This document shows, piece after piece, positions 1 through 9,507 of a stretch of DNA of 36,271 nucleotides; positions within the stretch are counted from its first letter, which is position 1; each line of letters begins with the position of its first letter. Source of the stretch: Protostelium mycophagum. Taxonomy: Eukaryota; Evosea; Variosea; Protosteliida; Protosteliaceae. The translations under genes were made by a program, and so were the position numbers. Below the pieces are notes generated by a model. It did no database searches. It had not been told where the DNA came from and was given only the letters and a program-made list of their open reading frames with translations. The stretch covers positions 1 through 36,271 of the forward strand of contig KV921250.1 in the NCBI GenBank assembly GCA_002081555.1. Reading direction: 5' to 3'.

Positions 1-128
1 AACCAACAAGAACCCAAAACATTGTTGTAGGTTCATTGCCTGAGGGTTTGAACAGACCCATATATATTTATAGAATGCCACGGATTCCCTACACCCGTCT
101 ACAACAATGTTTTGGGTTCTTGTTGGTT
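1..128. repeat. 30-bp perfect inverted repeat with 68-bp loop
   Basis: Bases 1-30 are the exact reverse complement of bases 99-128. The arms are separated by 68 bp that contain an AT-rich stretch. The inner ends of the arms read GTTGTAG and CTACAAC, the core of a word that recurs through the window. The left arm starts at base 1, so the repeat may extend beyond the window. Transcribed, it would fold into a long hairpin. It could be the end of a small mobile element, a structured element, or an assembly chimera; the sequence alone does not decide. Confidence 0.9.
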
Positions 129-173
129 TTTTTCTTTCTTCTGAGGATAATAGCAAAAAAGAATGTGAAATGC

Positions 174-177
174 AAAA
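174..177 (-). terminator. RNA polymerase III T-run behind the 5S gene
   Basis: On the minus strand, four T residues follow the 3' end of the 5S rRNA by two bases (context CTCTTTTGC). This is the normal RNA polymerase III stop. A second run of six T at 155-160 could act as a back-up. Confidence 0.7.
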
Positions 178-179
178 GA

Positions 180-293
180 GTTCGTCACGAGGGCTTCCCA
201 AGTGGTCTCCCACCTTAGTACTGGTCTCGCTCAGACACGCTTGACTTCGCAGTGCGGCAAGGGATGCGGTAGATTGTGCCGATATGAACGAAC
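180..293 (-). rRNA. 5S ribosomal RNA
   Basis: Read on the minus strand, this 114-nt stretch has the layout of a eukaryotic 5S rRNA. The 5' end GUUCGU pairs with the 3' end ACGAAC to close helix I. Conserved blocks follow in order: CAUAUCGGCAC, GCGAAGUCAAGCGUGU (the loop region that carries the internal TFIIIA/pol III control element), CCAGUACUAAGGUGGGAGACC and CUUGGGAAGCCCUCGUG. A pol III T-run comes right after. The usual size is 118-120 nt, so one or two terminal bases may be missing from my ends. No 18S, 28S or second 5S copy is seen here, so this is a dispersed single copy within the window. Family recognition is firm; exact ends are approximate. Confidence 0.88.
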
Positions 294-1105
294 CCATAAT
301 ATTAAATAAATGTTATTCCACAAATACTGCCACTGCATGCTACACGATTGCATTCCTGTAGTACACATTAATTGGGGCTGTTTCACCTGCGAATATGGAT
401 TTGCAGCAAATAAAACAAAATAACAGAAGAAATTGAATAAATCAACAAGGCGCAAGCAGGCTCAAACCCTCAACAGTACCCAAGTTAATTCCAAGACAGT
501 TACCGCGGGTCACGGTAAGAAAGAGCCTGTGCCTTGGTGAGAAGAGTGGAGGCCAAGATCGATGCGGCCAAGGAGACCGGCGATATTCACAACAAGAGAT
601 ACCGAGAATTTCTCCAGAAGGCGGCAGAGGCAAATCACGTTGGTCTTCGCAGATTCAACGGGTACAAATAAAATACCCATAGAAAGAACATGAGCAAATC
701 AATGAGTCAATGATGTGCCGCCTTTATTTCTTCAGCAGTCCAAAAGCTCTCCATCTCTCCTCCTTTATCATTTCGCATTCCTCTGATGTGAATTTCAGTC
801 CTTCAAACACCGTGTTGTTGAATGTATTCCTTGATCATTGCAGCAGCAGTAGAAAGTACAAGTCTATTCAAAAGAGACATCTCCATCTTGGAGTATAGCA
901 TACGTTGAAATGGGAGAATAGAGTGATTCAGATCGAAGGAGTCAACCAGCATGTGCATAATGATGAATGGAACTTTTTGAATGTCCGAAAAAGGGATTGA
1001 TTTTCACCTTTGCAAACAGTCGCATTTTCATCGGACAAGAAGACAAGCAGATTGATCTTGTGGCTTTTGGCATCATTCTATTTAAGATTTTTATTCTTAC
1101 AAATT
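294..1105. other. Intergenic stretch between 5S rRNA and AP-2 mu
   Basis: About 810 bp with no confident gene. It holds the 5' flank of the 5S gene and, at 520-671 on the plus strand, one short open stretch that may be a terminal exon (listed separately). Nothing recognisable was found at 672-1105, which also serves as the 3' flank of the AP-2 mu gene. Confidence 0.5.
520..671 (+). CDS. Possible terminal exon of a small unknown gene
   Basis: An open stretch of about 50 codons begins behind an AG at 518-519 and ends in TAA at 669-671. The peptide is rich in Ala, Lys, Glu and Arg, looks helical, and ends in RRFNGYK. No ATG lies in frame, so it would need an upstream exon between the 5S gene and 520, and none could be fixed. 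Support comes from the protein-like composition and from an AATAAA that overlaps the stop codon, an arrangement also seen at the epoxide hydrolase and the cNMP-domain gene. The product is not recognised. It may be noise. Confidence 0.25.
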
Positions 1106-3065
1106 TTATATTCTGTAACTGTAGCTGCCAGCTTGAGTGAGATATCTCACCCACTTGATAGCCTGGTATCCCTGCTTCTGCTCGAGCACCTGGACATCTC
1201 AGTTCACCATCTACAACGCCCCCATATTTTATTTCAATCCCATTTTTTCCCAAAAATCTTTCAAAAAATAAATCTAAAAATAGATATACCTTCAAGAATC
1301 TGACGTGGAGACCGGAGGCGGTAAACATGGGGACTTGGAACTCCATGGTGATGGGTGGACGTGTCCATGCTTTTTTCTGTGCCGAAACAGCGGCAGAAAG
1401 CTCCACCTCAGCACCAAGGATAAACTTTGTGTCTCCAGGGAAACGTCTGATCCTGAGGGGATTAATTTTGGCGGGAAAAAAGAGGAGGGAAATTAGAATG
1501 AAATGGCGGGAACTTACTTCCAAACGATGGCGTCTACTTCGGGGGTGTACTTTGCCTTTCCCGTCTGTGTGAAGATCTTGGCCACGGCTGTGTTCTTGGG
1601 CATGGGGATGAGGATCTTTTTTCATCAGAATCTCCTCGTTGTAGAGGGACTATCTCTCACCTTCACATTCGTTCCAAACATGGTGCGGCTAAAGTTAGAT
1701 TTGACGGCAACCTGATGACGTCATCATGAGAAGAATGGTGGAATTTTACCTTGACTTCCAAGCGGGTTTTTGAGTGCTCCTTCACGATGGGGGTGATGCT
1801 GAACGGAACTTCGATGTTTTGCGTAGTACGGTACCTTTTTATTTCAGCCCTGATACAGCGGGGAAGACCCCATCTACAACACAATGAACTCGTCTACAAC
1901 TCACTTCATGAGCTCGAATTCTCCATCAGGGGGGATGAAAGAGATGGTCCTGTCGGAGTCGAATTTTCCGAGTCTCACGCACTGATGGAAAGTGCAATCA
2001 TCGATCGCGATACCTTGTCCCTTGGGCCTAAAATTTCTCAGAATTTTCTGAATTTCCACTGAGATTTCACTCACTTTCCGCCGCTGCGGACTTCCTTGTC
2101 CATCAAGAGTTTGTCGTTGAGTCCGAATTTACAGTCGGGCATTCCGGACAGGTGTACTTTCATTTGAATAGAACCGCTGACGTCAGCTCGGAGTCTCTTA
2201 CCATCCAAAGACACCAGTAAATTGACCGACTCAATCACCTCGTTTGATCAGAAAAAAGGCGGGAAAAGGTGATATGGACTCACATCGATGTACATCTCGT
2301 TCTTCTTGTATTTGATGTCAGCGGTACGCCATGGGCAAGCACCGGTCACTTGGTTGATGATCTTGCTGACTTTATCTGATTTGAGCTGGAGAGATTAATT
2401 TGGAGATCATTGGCCATTGAAAAATGACAGAGCGGGGTTGGAACGAAGAGAACATATTTTTGTTAAAAAGATATTCTAGATGACAGCTGTATGGCAGTCG
2501 ATGAAAATGCATCACCTTCTCGGGCTTCACGGCACCCTTCTGGGTGATAAAGGGCTTGATCGTCTCTAAATTGAGATTCTGAGGGTATCCCCAATCCATC
2601 ATCTCTGCGACACGTCATCCACTAAACGATCGAAATGAAGAAAAATACATCGATATCGACGAAGATGGAGTAAATCTTACCATCTAATAGTTCATAGGTC
2701 AATATGAAATGGTTCTTTACGCTCTCCTCGTTCAATTTTCCACCGAAATATGCCTTAAAGATACTGGCTATGGCGAGGAGTGTTTCGAATACCATGTTCA
2801 CGTTAACATTATAGCGAGTAACCGCCACCAAGAAAATGTTTTCGCAACGGACGTGGAGGAAGGAGGTCATATTCATGAGCTTGATTGGTGTTCTGGCATC
2901 CTTGGCAGCTATAACTTGACTACGATAGGCATTGGCCTCGCCACGGCTGATAGAATGAGTCAGAAGTATAAAGATTAGATTCACTCACTTGTATTCATCA
3001 ACTCGATAATTTCTAGAGACAAGAACGTCTCCTCTGTGGTTAAGAATAAGAATTGCGCTGATCAT
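1106..3065 (-). CDS. AP2M1: AP-2 complex subunit mu
   Basis: Medium subunit of the clathrin adaptor AP-2, which binds YxxPhi sorting signals at the plasma membrane during endocytosis. Eleven exons (2989-3065, 2681-2946, 2516-2604, 2284-2385, 2075-2238, 1905-2027, 1750-1834, 1661-1711, 1518-1615, 1290-1452, 1106-1189) join in frame to 433 aa, against about 435 in animals. The N-terminal longin-type domain (about 1-140) starts [12 protein letters not shown] and is followed by the mu homology domain. The linker keeps QVTG at 156-159, equivalent to the animal site phosphorylated by AAK1-type kinases, which favours AP-2 over AP-1 or AP-3. The C-terminus keeps IKWVRY and ends in a Tyr-containing tail. 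The shortest intron is 38 nt. It is the last of a run of minus-strand genes and ends facing the 5S gene. Identification is firm; exon edges are hand-made. Confidence 0.94.
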
Positions 3066-3358
3066 CTGTGCGCGGGTGGCTTTGGTCTGTATGGGCTTCT
3101 TCTCTCCCCTGCCTACGTAACTCCTGTAAACAAGATCTTCCTTCTTCCAAATTTTCGTCACCAACTGTTCGAAAGAGCTCTGGGTGTTACACTATCCATA
3201 TATTTTTCAGGTCACAAAAGAAGATGTCTGGAGGCAAAAAGTGTACATCTTTATACACCCATTGTCTACATGGGCTTTGTGTGTTTCACAATCGAGCCGA
3301 CTTCGACTTCTTACAACGTTGTAGTCCCATCCTTCATCAAAGGCTCCAGCAAAATTCG

Positions 3359-5334
3359 TCATTTCAACATCAATGTAATTCTCTTGTCTATACGCAGCCT
3401 GGGCGAGTCTGGTGGTGTCGGCGCGGAGTTTCTGTTGGTCCGCGGGGATGGAGGAGCTTTATACGAACTCTCTCCGACCGATGGAGAAGAGGCGGTGCTC
3501 CGCACCGCTGGAGAAGAGGTTACACTCCGCACAGGAATCTTTGGAGATTTTCGGAGAAACCGTGAGAGGAAAGTCGGCGGTGAAGCTGCTGACTGAATGA
3601 TATAAATAATAAATATCAAAAATAATCTGATTTTTTGCGAAAAATGAAGAGATCAAATCCGCCTGACCTTTCTCTCCCCCCTTGGGGATCGCTCAGGGGG
3701 TGACCCCAGCCTCGGAGAAGTGAGAGGGGGTGGTGAAGATGCTGACGTCATCAAACTTAATCTCCTGCCAAAAAAGGATGTCGGGAGAGACTCCGCCTCA
3801 GACTCACGCCCGATCAACTCGTCTGTCAGACTGCGAAAATTCAATGAAATGTCGTTGAAAACTGGATGAAACTTCGGTGAAATCTCACCTGTCTATGACC
3901 ACCTGGCTGGTTGCCTTGGTGATTCGTAATGGTGAAGATGGCTTTAAGAGTTCTGGAGAATCTGTAGACGAGTCACCGTTTATCTCAGGGTCTAAAACTT
4001 CTGTCCCCTCCTCTGGTGGTAGATTGATAGATGCGCCTGTCAAAAACTGTCAATCTTCCAGACGTATTTTTAAGATCTGGCGCATCCTTTTCGTTTGCGG
4101 TTGCCGCCCTTGTATTTATAAAATAATAAATCTTTCTACATTTCATATAATTTTGTGGAGCAATTATAGCAAAAGCCAGAAACTCAAACACGATCAAGTA
4201 TAATAAAAATGAAAATCTCACTCTTGAAATAATCAATAATTCTACGACCGAATTTCCTTCTCGCTGATTCTAGTGCGGTCAAACCACAAGCGTTCATGGA
4301 ACCAAGGTCAGCCCCGGCCCTCAACAACATCGTCACCGCCTCAGCATGTCCTGATGCGACAGCCAAGTGTAGACTGTCAACTTTTAACTTTTTATTCTAT
4401 TATTTTCAAAGATTTTTTAAAATTAAATTTCTGTACGGATTACTCTCTCAGATAATGATATTGGTTCATGCATCTACAACGATATCTACAATGATATCTA
4501 CAATGAATGTATGTTACCTGGTATTTCCATTATCATCAGTGGCTTCTATGTGTGCTCTCTTATTTAACAACATCGTGATGACAGGCACACTCCCTCTCGA
4601 TGCAGCGCAATGTAGTGGAGTGAGACCCTTCTTATTAGACATGTTGACCTCTGCTGCATGAGAGAGAAGTAACCGGACGATCGCTGGATGGATGATGGCA
4701 ATGTGTAGTGGTGTGTGTCCTTCTTTTCATGATCAAAAAATGTGAAGATAATGATGAACAAAATGGTGATTGTGAAGTTAGGTTATGGTTTGTCATTCGC
4801 ACAAATACACAATGTATAGCAACTTTTGGTGAACAATACAATCAATAGACATGCGCTTTCTCTTCTGTTGCAGCATTGAATTTTAAATACAACTCACCCA
4901 GATCTTTGATTAATACATTCGCCCCTGCTGCTATCAACATCTTGCACACCGGTACGTGTCCTTGTCTGCAAGCCATATGTAACGGTGTCCTGCCTTGTGA
5001 ATCAAGCGGATCGACTTCAGCACCTAATCCTAATAATGTTCGGACAGCTTCAAATCGTCCCCAATCTAAAGAGAATTATTAATCAGAAGTGAAATTCGAT
5101 AGAAGAATTGTATGTGATGAGAATTAAACCAATCGAACACGAAACACTACCCGACGCGATGTGAAGGGGTGTTTCTGTATCTTTACAAGGTGCGTTCAAT
5201 ATACTGGATGATTCGCTGACCAAAATTATGTCTGACAGAAGTTCTACGTCTCCCATCTGTGCCACTTCTGCCATCGCCGCCAACATATTGTCATGATTGC
5301 TCACAAAGATCACGGGTGGAGCAGCAGCCACCAT
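3359..5334 (-). CDS. Ankyrin-repeat protein with Ser/Pro-rich tail
   Basis: Seven exons (5151-5334, 4898-5065, 4518-4722, 4222-4373, 3889-4036, 3668-3830, 3359-3592) give 417 aa. Residues from about 20 to 245 form roughly seven ankyrin repeats with the typical TPLHIA, TPLHMACRQGH, GHTPLHIA and GLTPLHCAA starts. The C-terminal 170 residues are rich in Ser, Pro and Arg (SSPAVRSTASS, SPPERSPRG) and look disordered, with many SP sites that proline-directed kinases could use. No catalytic domain is present, so it is probably a scaffold; its partners are unknown. It lies 293 bp upstream of AP-2 mu on the same strand. Exon 6 uses a GTCAGG donor, a weaker match than the GTGAGT seen elsewhere. The ankyrin part is firm; the tail exons rest on frame and composition. 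Confidence 0.85.
4472..4507. repeat. Three tandem 12-bp units inside an intron
   Basis: Three consecutive 12-mers (ATCTACAACGAT, ATCTACAATGAT, ATCTACAATGAA) lie in intron 3 of the ankyrin-repeat gene (4374-4517). The first carries the TCTACAAC word that recurs through the window. Confidence 0.8.
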
Positions 5335-5418
5335 AGAATGGGGACGATGTGTGTGATGTGTATTGTGTTGTGGTCGGGGTGTTGAAGCCGTTCCTTTTTT
5401 TTATTTAGATCGATGACA

Positions 5419-5601
5419 TCAGACATTCACAAGAAGCGGTTTTGACAACAACTCGCCTCCAGAGAGGACGAGCTTGTCCTCCATCGAAAAGTTGAAGTTA
5501 TATCCCATCGTCTTCACCACCGACTGCCTCATCGAGCTTCTGAACCTCGCTCTGGGCGTAGAGGGCACATCGCCCGAAGTATGTAAGCTGAATTGATCCA
5601 T
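5419..5601 (-). CDS. Short hypothetical protein (60 aa)
   Basis: A single-exon frame runs from ATG (5601-5599) to the stop at 5419-5421, between ARL8 and the ankyrin gene on the same strand. The product would be 60 aa, Ser-rich and basic in the first half (STPRARFRSS) and more hydrophobic at the end (LLSKPLLVNV). It has no signal peptide and no recognised domain. It could instead be a 5' exon of the ankyrin gene, spliced from GTGAAT near 5430, but I found no acceptor that keeps frame. The composition looks protein-like; nothing else supports it. Confidence 0.35.
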   Translation of the reverse strand: MDQFSLHTSGDVPSTPRARFRSSMRQSVVKTMGYNFNFSMEDKLVLSGGELLSKPLLVNV

Positions 5602-5715
5602 CACATCACCCCCGATTCGTCTTAATGGACCTCTTGCAACGATCTTGTCTACACCTCCTTAAAAATAAAATAAAATTTCCCCTTTGTTTATTTTACGAGG
5701 CTCTCTCTACATTCT

Positions 5716-6489
5716 TTAGACATTGGTGGAGTGTTTGATCAGCCACTCGAGAGTTACGTCTATGTTAACTTGGTTCTTTGCTGAGATACTGTAGCAGCAG
5801 ACTTCGCGTCCGGTCAAGCTTTTCAGTTCCCTGAAAATCTTTTAATCTCAATCTACAACGAGAACACAAAAACTCACATGGCGTTGATGATCTCATCTGA
5901 AGAGGCAGCGCCTGGTAAATCGTTCTTGTTGGCCAGCACTAAGAGGGGGATTCCGGCGAGAGGGGGCTTGCTGAGGAGCTCTTGCAAAACTTTGGCGGCT
6001 GTCTCGAACTTCTCGCGATCTGCGGCGTCGACGACAAACCTGTTCGTGTCACGATGAGAAAACACATCATGATGTAAATAAAAAAATAAACATACAACTG
6101 GAACGTAACCTCAAAACATAACGACTCACACTATAGCATTAACTCCACGGCAATATCGCTCCCACATGCTGCGGAATCTAGGTTGACCTCCAATATCCCA
6201 CAGTTTGATGGTGACATTTCCCTTCGTAATCTTCTTCATGTTGAATCCAATAGTGGGTAACATATCCTCTTGAAAGGTTCCATTCTACGTTCCTCCATCA
6301 GAAACGATCAATTGAAGCCAAGAATCGATTCCAGGAAGGAATGATCTTGAATAATCTACTCACAGCTACAACATTGACCAAAGTCGTCTTCCCTGAATTC
6401 TGAAGACCAACGAGAGTCAATTCCATCTCTTGTTTCCAGAAAAGACTCCGGAACCAGTTGAGCACCGATTCATATAATGATTTAAACAT
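5716..6489 (-). CDS. ARL8: ADP-ribosylation factor-like GTPase 8
   Basis: Small GTPase that in other eukaryotes sits on lysosomes and couples them through BORC to kinesin and tethering factors. Four exons (6364-6489, 6130-6284, 5878-6039, 5716-5830) give 185 aa, the family length. The N-terminal helix keeps [19 protein letters not shown], the signature that separates ARL8 from other ARF/ARL proteins. The P-loop is GLQNSGKTT (28-36). Exon 2 carries the switch 2 motif WDIGGQPRF and MWERYCRG. The guanine-specificity motif is NKND in exon 3, and exon 4 has CCYSIS. There is no Gly2, as usual for ARL8, which is N-acetylated rather than myristoylated. It is divergent from RPL37 over 317 bp. Confidence 0.95.
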
Positions 6490-6806
6490 TTTGGCCTGTT
6501 CTCTTCAATTCGTGAAAAATCAATAAGACCCTTTCTGTGTCCATACAAACTGGATCGTTCGAATCGCCACCGATAATTACGATTAACGTTTGTCAACTCG
6601 CACATACAATTTAGATTCATCTAAATTTCACTAACCTTTTATACACCTATGGAGAGTGATAGAAGGTTGTTTGATGTTGGCGAGAAGAGGAGAAAATTTT
6701 CGCGATGTCTCCTTGAGATATCGCAATTTTAAAAAAATGCTCAAGGATTCCGTTGAGGTCTTTGAGACGAGACAAGCGTAGCATCCAGGCTTAGAGATCC
6801 ACCAAA
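6490..6806. promoter_or_regulatory. Divergent promoter region ARL8 / RPL37
   Basis: The 317 bp between the two outward-facing start codons must hold both promoters and both 5' untranslated regions. No TATA box or known upstream element stands out clearly. The call rests on gene arrangement only. Confidence 0.45.
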
Positions 6807-7396
6807 ATGGTAATCCTCACGATCCACATCCTCTTTTAGCATGTTCTATAAGTCTGTCTGTTTTAACGAGGATTCTGACGAAGAGATTCCTCATCGATGA
6901 GATAACATAATGTAATCTCAATCACATGGGAGAGGGAGGATAACAGTTTGCAAAGACTTTATCTATGTTGTAAAAAGAAATAATATAGAGTATAACAATA
7001 AGTGGAAGTGAAGAATACATATTCACGATTGTCAGACCAAGGGAACATCCAGTTTCGGAAAGCGCAACCACAAGTCCCACACATTGTGCCGCAGATGTGG
7101 TAAGGGATCATTCCACATCAAGAAGGCCACCTGTGCCTCTTGTGGATTCCCCGCCGCCAGAAAGAGAACCTGTGAGTTTCTTTTAATTTTATATTCGACT
7201 GATCTGTATTGTGTCATCAAAAATTATGTATTATGTTTTATTTCTCATTTCGATAGACAACTGGGGTGCCAAGTCTATCCGCAGAAGAACAACTGGAACC
7301 GGAAGAATGCGCCACTTGAAGAACCTCCCCCGCCGTGCCAAAAACGGATTCAGAGAGGGATCTACCGCCTCCAAGAAGGCCCCCGCCACCGCTTAA
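6807..7396 (+). CDS. RPL37: 60S ribosomal protein L37
   Basis: Zinc-ribbon protein of the large ribosomal subunit. Three exons (6807-6809, 7036-7171, 7257-7396) give 92 aa. Exon 1 is the ATG alone, followed directly by a GTAATC donor and a 226-nt intron; the rest begins [15 protein letters not shown] behind a CAG acceptor. This placement of the first intron straight after the start codon recurs in ribosomal protein genes. Zinc ligands are Cys19, Cys22, Cys34 and Cys37. The rRNA-binding stretch [14 protein letters not shown] and the end NGFREG are typical. The first intron is far longer than most others here and may hold regulatory sequence. An AATAAA lies about 15 bp behind the TAA. Confidence 0.95.
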
Positions 7397-7712
7397 GCTG
7401 GAGAATAAACCAACGATGTTCCGCAAGTCATCAGGATCTATTTGTTTTTTATTTTAATTATATTCAGTAATTTATTTTGCAAAAAGTATTAATTTTGATG
7501 AGTAGAAGCCCTGCCTTCGGGTGCCGTCTCCTTATTCTTGATGTCCTTTTGACTTGTTGCCAACCTTCAGCTGTTGACAGTATTTGCTGACACCGGCACA
7601 ATTGTTCTCTTGATTAAATACATCATCTATATCGGTGTATATGAATGAATGCTCGCACGCTCGCTCTACCGGGTGATGCAGATGCATTTTTGTTTTTCTT
7701 TGGAAGTCGACA

Positions 7713-8039
7713 ATGGACTTGGATATTGTACACGCCTCGAGAAATATCAAAAAAAATCTCAGAAGAATATTCATTAGTTTGGCGAAGACCACCACGGTTG
7801 AAGCTCTCTATTTAGTGAGAGGACTGAGAGATAAATTTTTTGAAAAGAATTGTTCGCCCCACAATGAATCAGAACGAGGAAAGCTTTCATGTTCATATTT
7901 CAAAGATATCAATCATTTCCCAGATGCAAGGCAGTATGTCCCGTTTGCTCCAGAACTACAGTACTCAATGGATCCATCTACAACACCTTTGGGTCTATTT
8001 TTGCCGCGAGAGCGCCGTACGAACAGTATATGGTTATAA
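7713..8039 (+). CDS. Hypothetical protein (108 aa)
   Basis: Single-exon frame with ATG start and TAA stop. The product is basic at the N-terminus and has a protein-like middle (HFPDARQYVPFAPELQ); no domain is recognised. An AATAAAA follows the stop within a few bases, as at other genes here. Against it: no splicing in a genome where most genes are spliced, a TCTACAAC word (7977-7984) that otherwise sits mostly in introns, and an equally long frame on the other strand at its 5' end. Treat as a candidate only. Confidence 0.3.
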   Translation: MDLDIVHASRNIKKNLRRIFISLAKTTTVEALYLVRGLRDKFFEKNCSPHNESERGKLSCSYFKDINHFPDARQYVPFAPELQYSMDPSTTPLGLFLPRERRTNSIWL

Positions 8040-8180
8040 AATAAAAACTATAATAATTCACACTATCACCCCTGTACACGTCAGTTTGAGCCTGTTGATA
8101 TGACAGAAGTTGTATACACCAATATAAACAGGGCTTCGAGGCGCAATACGCCATGATACGAAGATCGATGTCATCGCATC

Positions 8181-8435
8181 TCACTTCTTAAATTTACAGC
8201 AACAGGTCGAGTCAAAGACAGAGAATAAGTGCTGACAGATTTCAAAGGTGCACATGCCACATCTAGTTTGAACCGAAACATAGATCCAACCGATGACACT
8301 GAGTGTAATAAGCTGATGTCGGGCATAGTTACCATGACATTCATTATGGTTATTGTGCACGTATCCATAGCAACACATGCACAAAAATGAGCAGGATTTG
8401 GCCATCTCAGGTGGTGGAGAAATCAGAAACACCAT
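8181..8435 (-). CDS. Cys-rich small membrane protein candidate (84 aa)
   Basis: Minus-strand frame from ATG (8435) to the stop at 8181-8183; a second in-frame ATG ten codons in (MAKSC) could be the true start. The product has 11 cysteines, many clustered (CSFLCMCC near the start, CCCKFKK at the very end), and one hydrophobic stretch (LITLSVIGWIYVSV) that could span a membrane. The final Cys cluster beside lysines would suit palmitoylation. The layout loosely recalls small Cys-rich transmembrane proteins but matches no family I can name. There is no intron and no conserved motif, so it may be chance. Confidence 0.3.
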   Translation of the reverse strand: MVFLISPPPEMAKSCSFLCMCCYGYVHNNHNECHGNYARHQLITLSVIGWIYVSVQTRCGMCTFEICQHLFSVFDSTCCCKFKK

Positions 8436-8949
8436 CAAGGATAGCTATCGCCGGCTCTTCAAACGATTCAGGTTGATGCCAAGCTCGAGAATTTTCGATG
8501 AAAGCTGGCCAAGTTGTTGGTGCGATTTACTTCTGTGGAAGCTGATCTTTATTTACCCGTTGAATTTCCCGATAAAGATCTTTTCATAAGAAACACGAAT
8601 GACGGCTGGAGCCAACAATAATGCAGAAACCAGGAAGGCGCATTTGTTGCTAAGGAACCTAATATGTCGGCCTGGAAATTACCAGCTTCCCAGCTTAGGC
8701 CGACTCTACTCTCTCCTCGACATTGTATATGTCTTGAAAAGATAAGCTTCAAGAGGCTCTCTACATTGAATGATTCCATTTTAATGTAGAATTCTTGCTT
8801 ACTTATCTTGGAAAAGATCTGAGAAACCGGTTTATTTCGAGAGAAAGCGCCTTAAGGTCTTGCGAAAATAGCTAAAGGTTCCGACCAAACTGAGAAGTGC
8901 GGATAACCATCTTTTTCGGCACACAACAGCAGCCGCATCACAAGCCACA

Positions 8950-9186
8950 ATGAGGTTCACTTTGGCTCTTCTCTTTGCCCTCCTCTTGATCTTCTCATGT
9001 GCCTTCACATCAGTCGATGCAGCTGCCAGAAAGAGGACATCAGCGAGCAAGCAGAACTTCAAGAAGACACCTGAGAAGCACTATGTAGGCGCCGCAATGA
9101 GAGCACCTGGCCACCCTGATGCAGCCAAGCCACAGCAACCAACAGACAGTTTGAAGAGACTCAACAAGTCACAGTTCACCAGGTGA
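8950..9186 (+). CDS. Small secreted basic protein (78 aa)
   Basis: A single exon encodes 78 aa. It opens with a clear signal peptide: MRFTL, then a hydrophobic core LALLFALLLIF, with likely cleavage after SVDA or AAA near residue 25. The mature part is about 50 residues, rich in Lys, Arg, Ala and Pro, with no Cys, so it would be an unstructured cationic peptide. An AATAAA at 9264-9269 fits a short 3' untranslated region. Its function is unknown; a secreted signal or antimicrobial-type peptide is possible but unsupported by homology. A frame on the opposite strand is a shadow. Confidence 0.65.
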   Translation: MRFTLALLFALLLIFSCAFTSVDAAARKRTSASKQNFKKTPEKHYVGAAMRAPGHPDAAKPQQPTDSLKRLNKSQFTR

Positions 9187-9507
9187 ACGGCAGGGGTCAA
9201 GGCCACCCTTCCAAAGAGTTTGATATATGGTGGACCCGAACCAGCTCATTTTTGAGTAGCTAAATAAATGTAGCTTTACGAGATTTTCCTACACCTCACA
9301 TATTTCCAACAGATAGTCAAATAGAGAGTGCCCTAAGCTTCAATCTTCAAATATAGGCTTGGTGAGTGGTGATAATCTGTCGGTCATTCGTAACCACCAA
9401 CCGATTCCGCCTGACATCCGCAAACACTGCCCGACAACAAATCACAACAGCTTCGTTCAATGGGATGGTAGAAGACAAGACACTGCAACAACACGAAAAA
9501 CACTTTA
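9187..9507. other. Convergent 3' flank
   Basis: About 320 bp between the secreted peptide gene and the 3' end of the Mdm31-like gene. It holds the AATAAA of the former. No coding frame, RNA gene or repeat is recognised. Confidence 0.5.

Larger units (their letters stand above)
7397..8949. other. Gene-poor stretch with doubtful small ORFs
   Basis: About 1.5 kb without a confident gene. It contains two candidate ORFs listed separately (7713-8039 plus, 8181-8435 minus) and a minus-strand frame at 7532-7795 that overlaps the first and looks less convincing. 8436-8949 shows no recognisable coding exon, RNA gene or repeat; its last part is the upstream region of the secreted peptide gene. Confidence 0.5.

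Noticed and set aside
1-128. Inverted repeat as a telomere or rDNA palindrome end
   Set aside because: No telomere-type short repeats and no rRNA other than 5S accompany it.
3036-3596. Long plus-strand frame (186 codons)
   Set aside because: It runs antisense through the start of AP-2 mu and through the last exon of the ankyrin gene, whose minus-strand Ser/Pro-rich frame fits the splice pattern better. It has no domain and low coding likeness.
6549-6570. GTTCGAATC, resembling a tRNA T-loop/B box
   Set aside because: No A box at the right distance and no acceptor stem can be drawn; no tRNA was found in the window.
7532-7795. Minus-strand frame of 87 codons with two Cys pairs
   Set aside because: It overlaps another candidate, has no domain and could not be linked to upstream or downstream exons; possible small introns in it are all below 36 nt.
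8549-8779. Minus-strand frame of 76 codons
   Set aside because: No domain, no intron structure, no signal peptide and no flanking exon; indistinguishable from chance.
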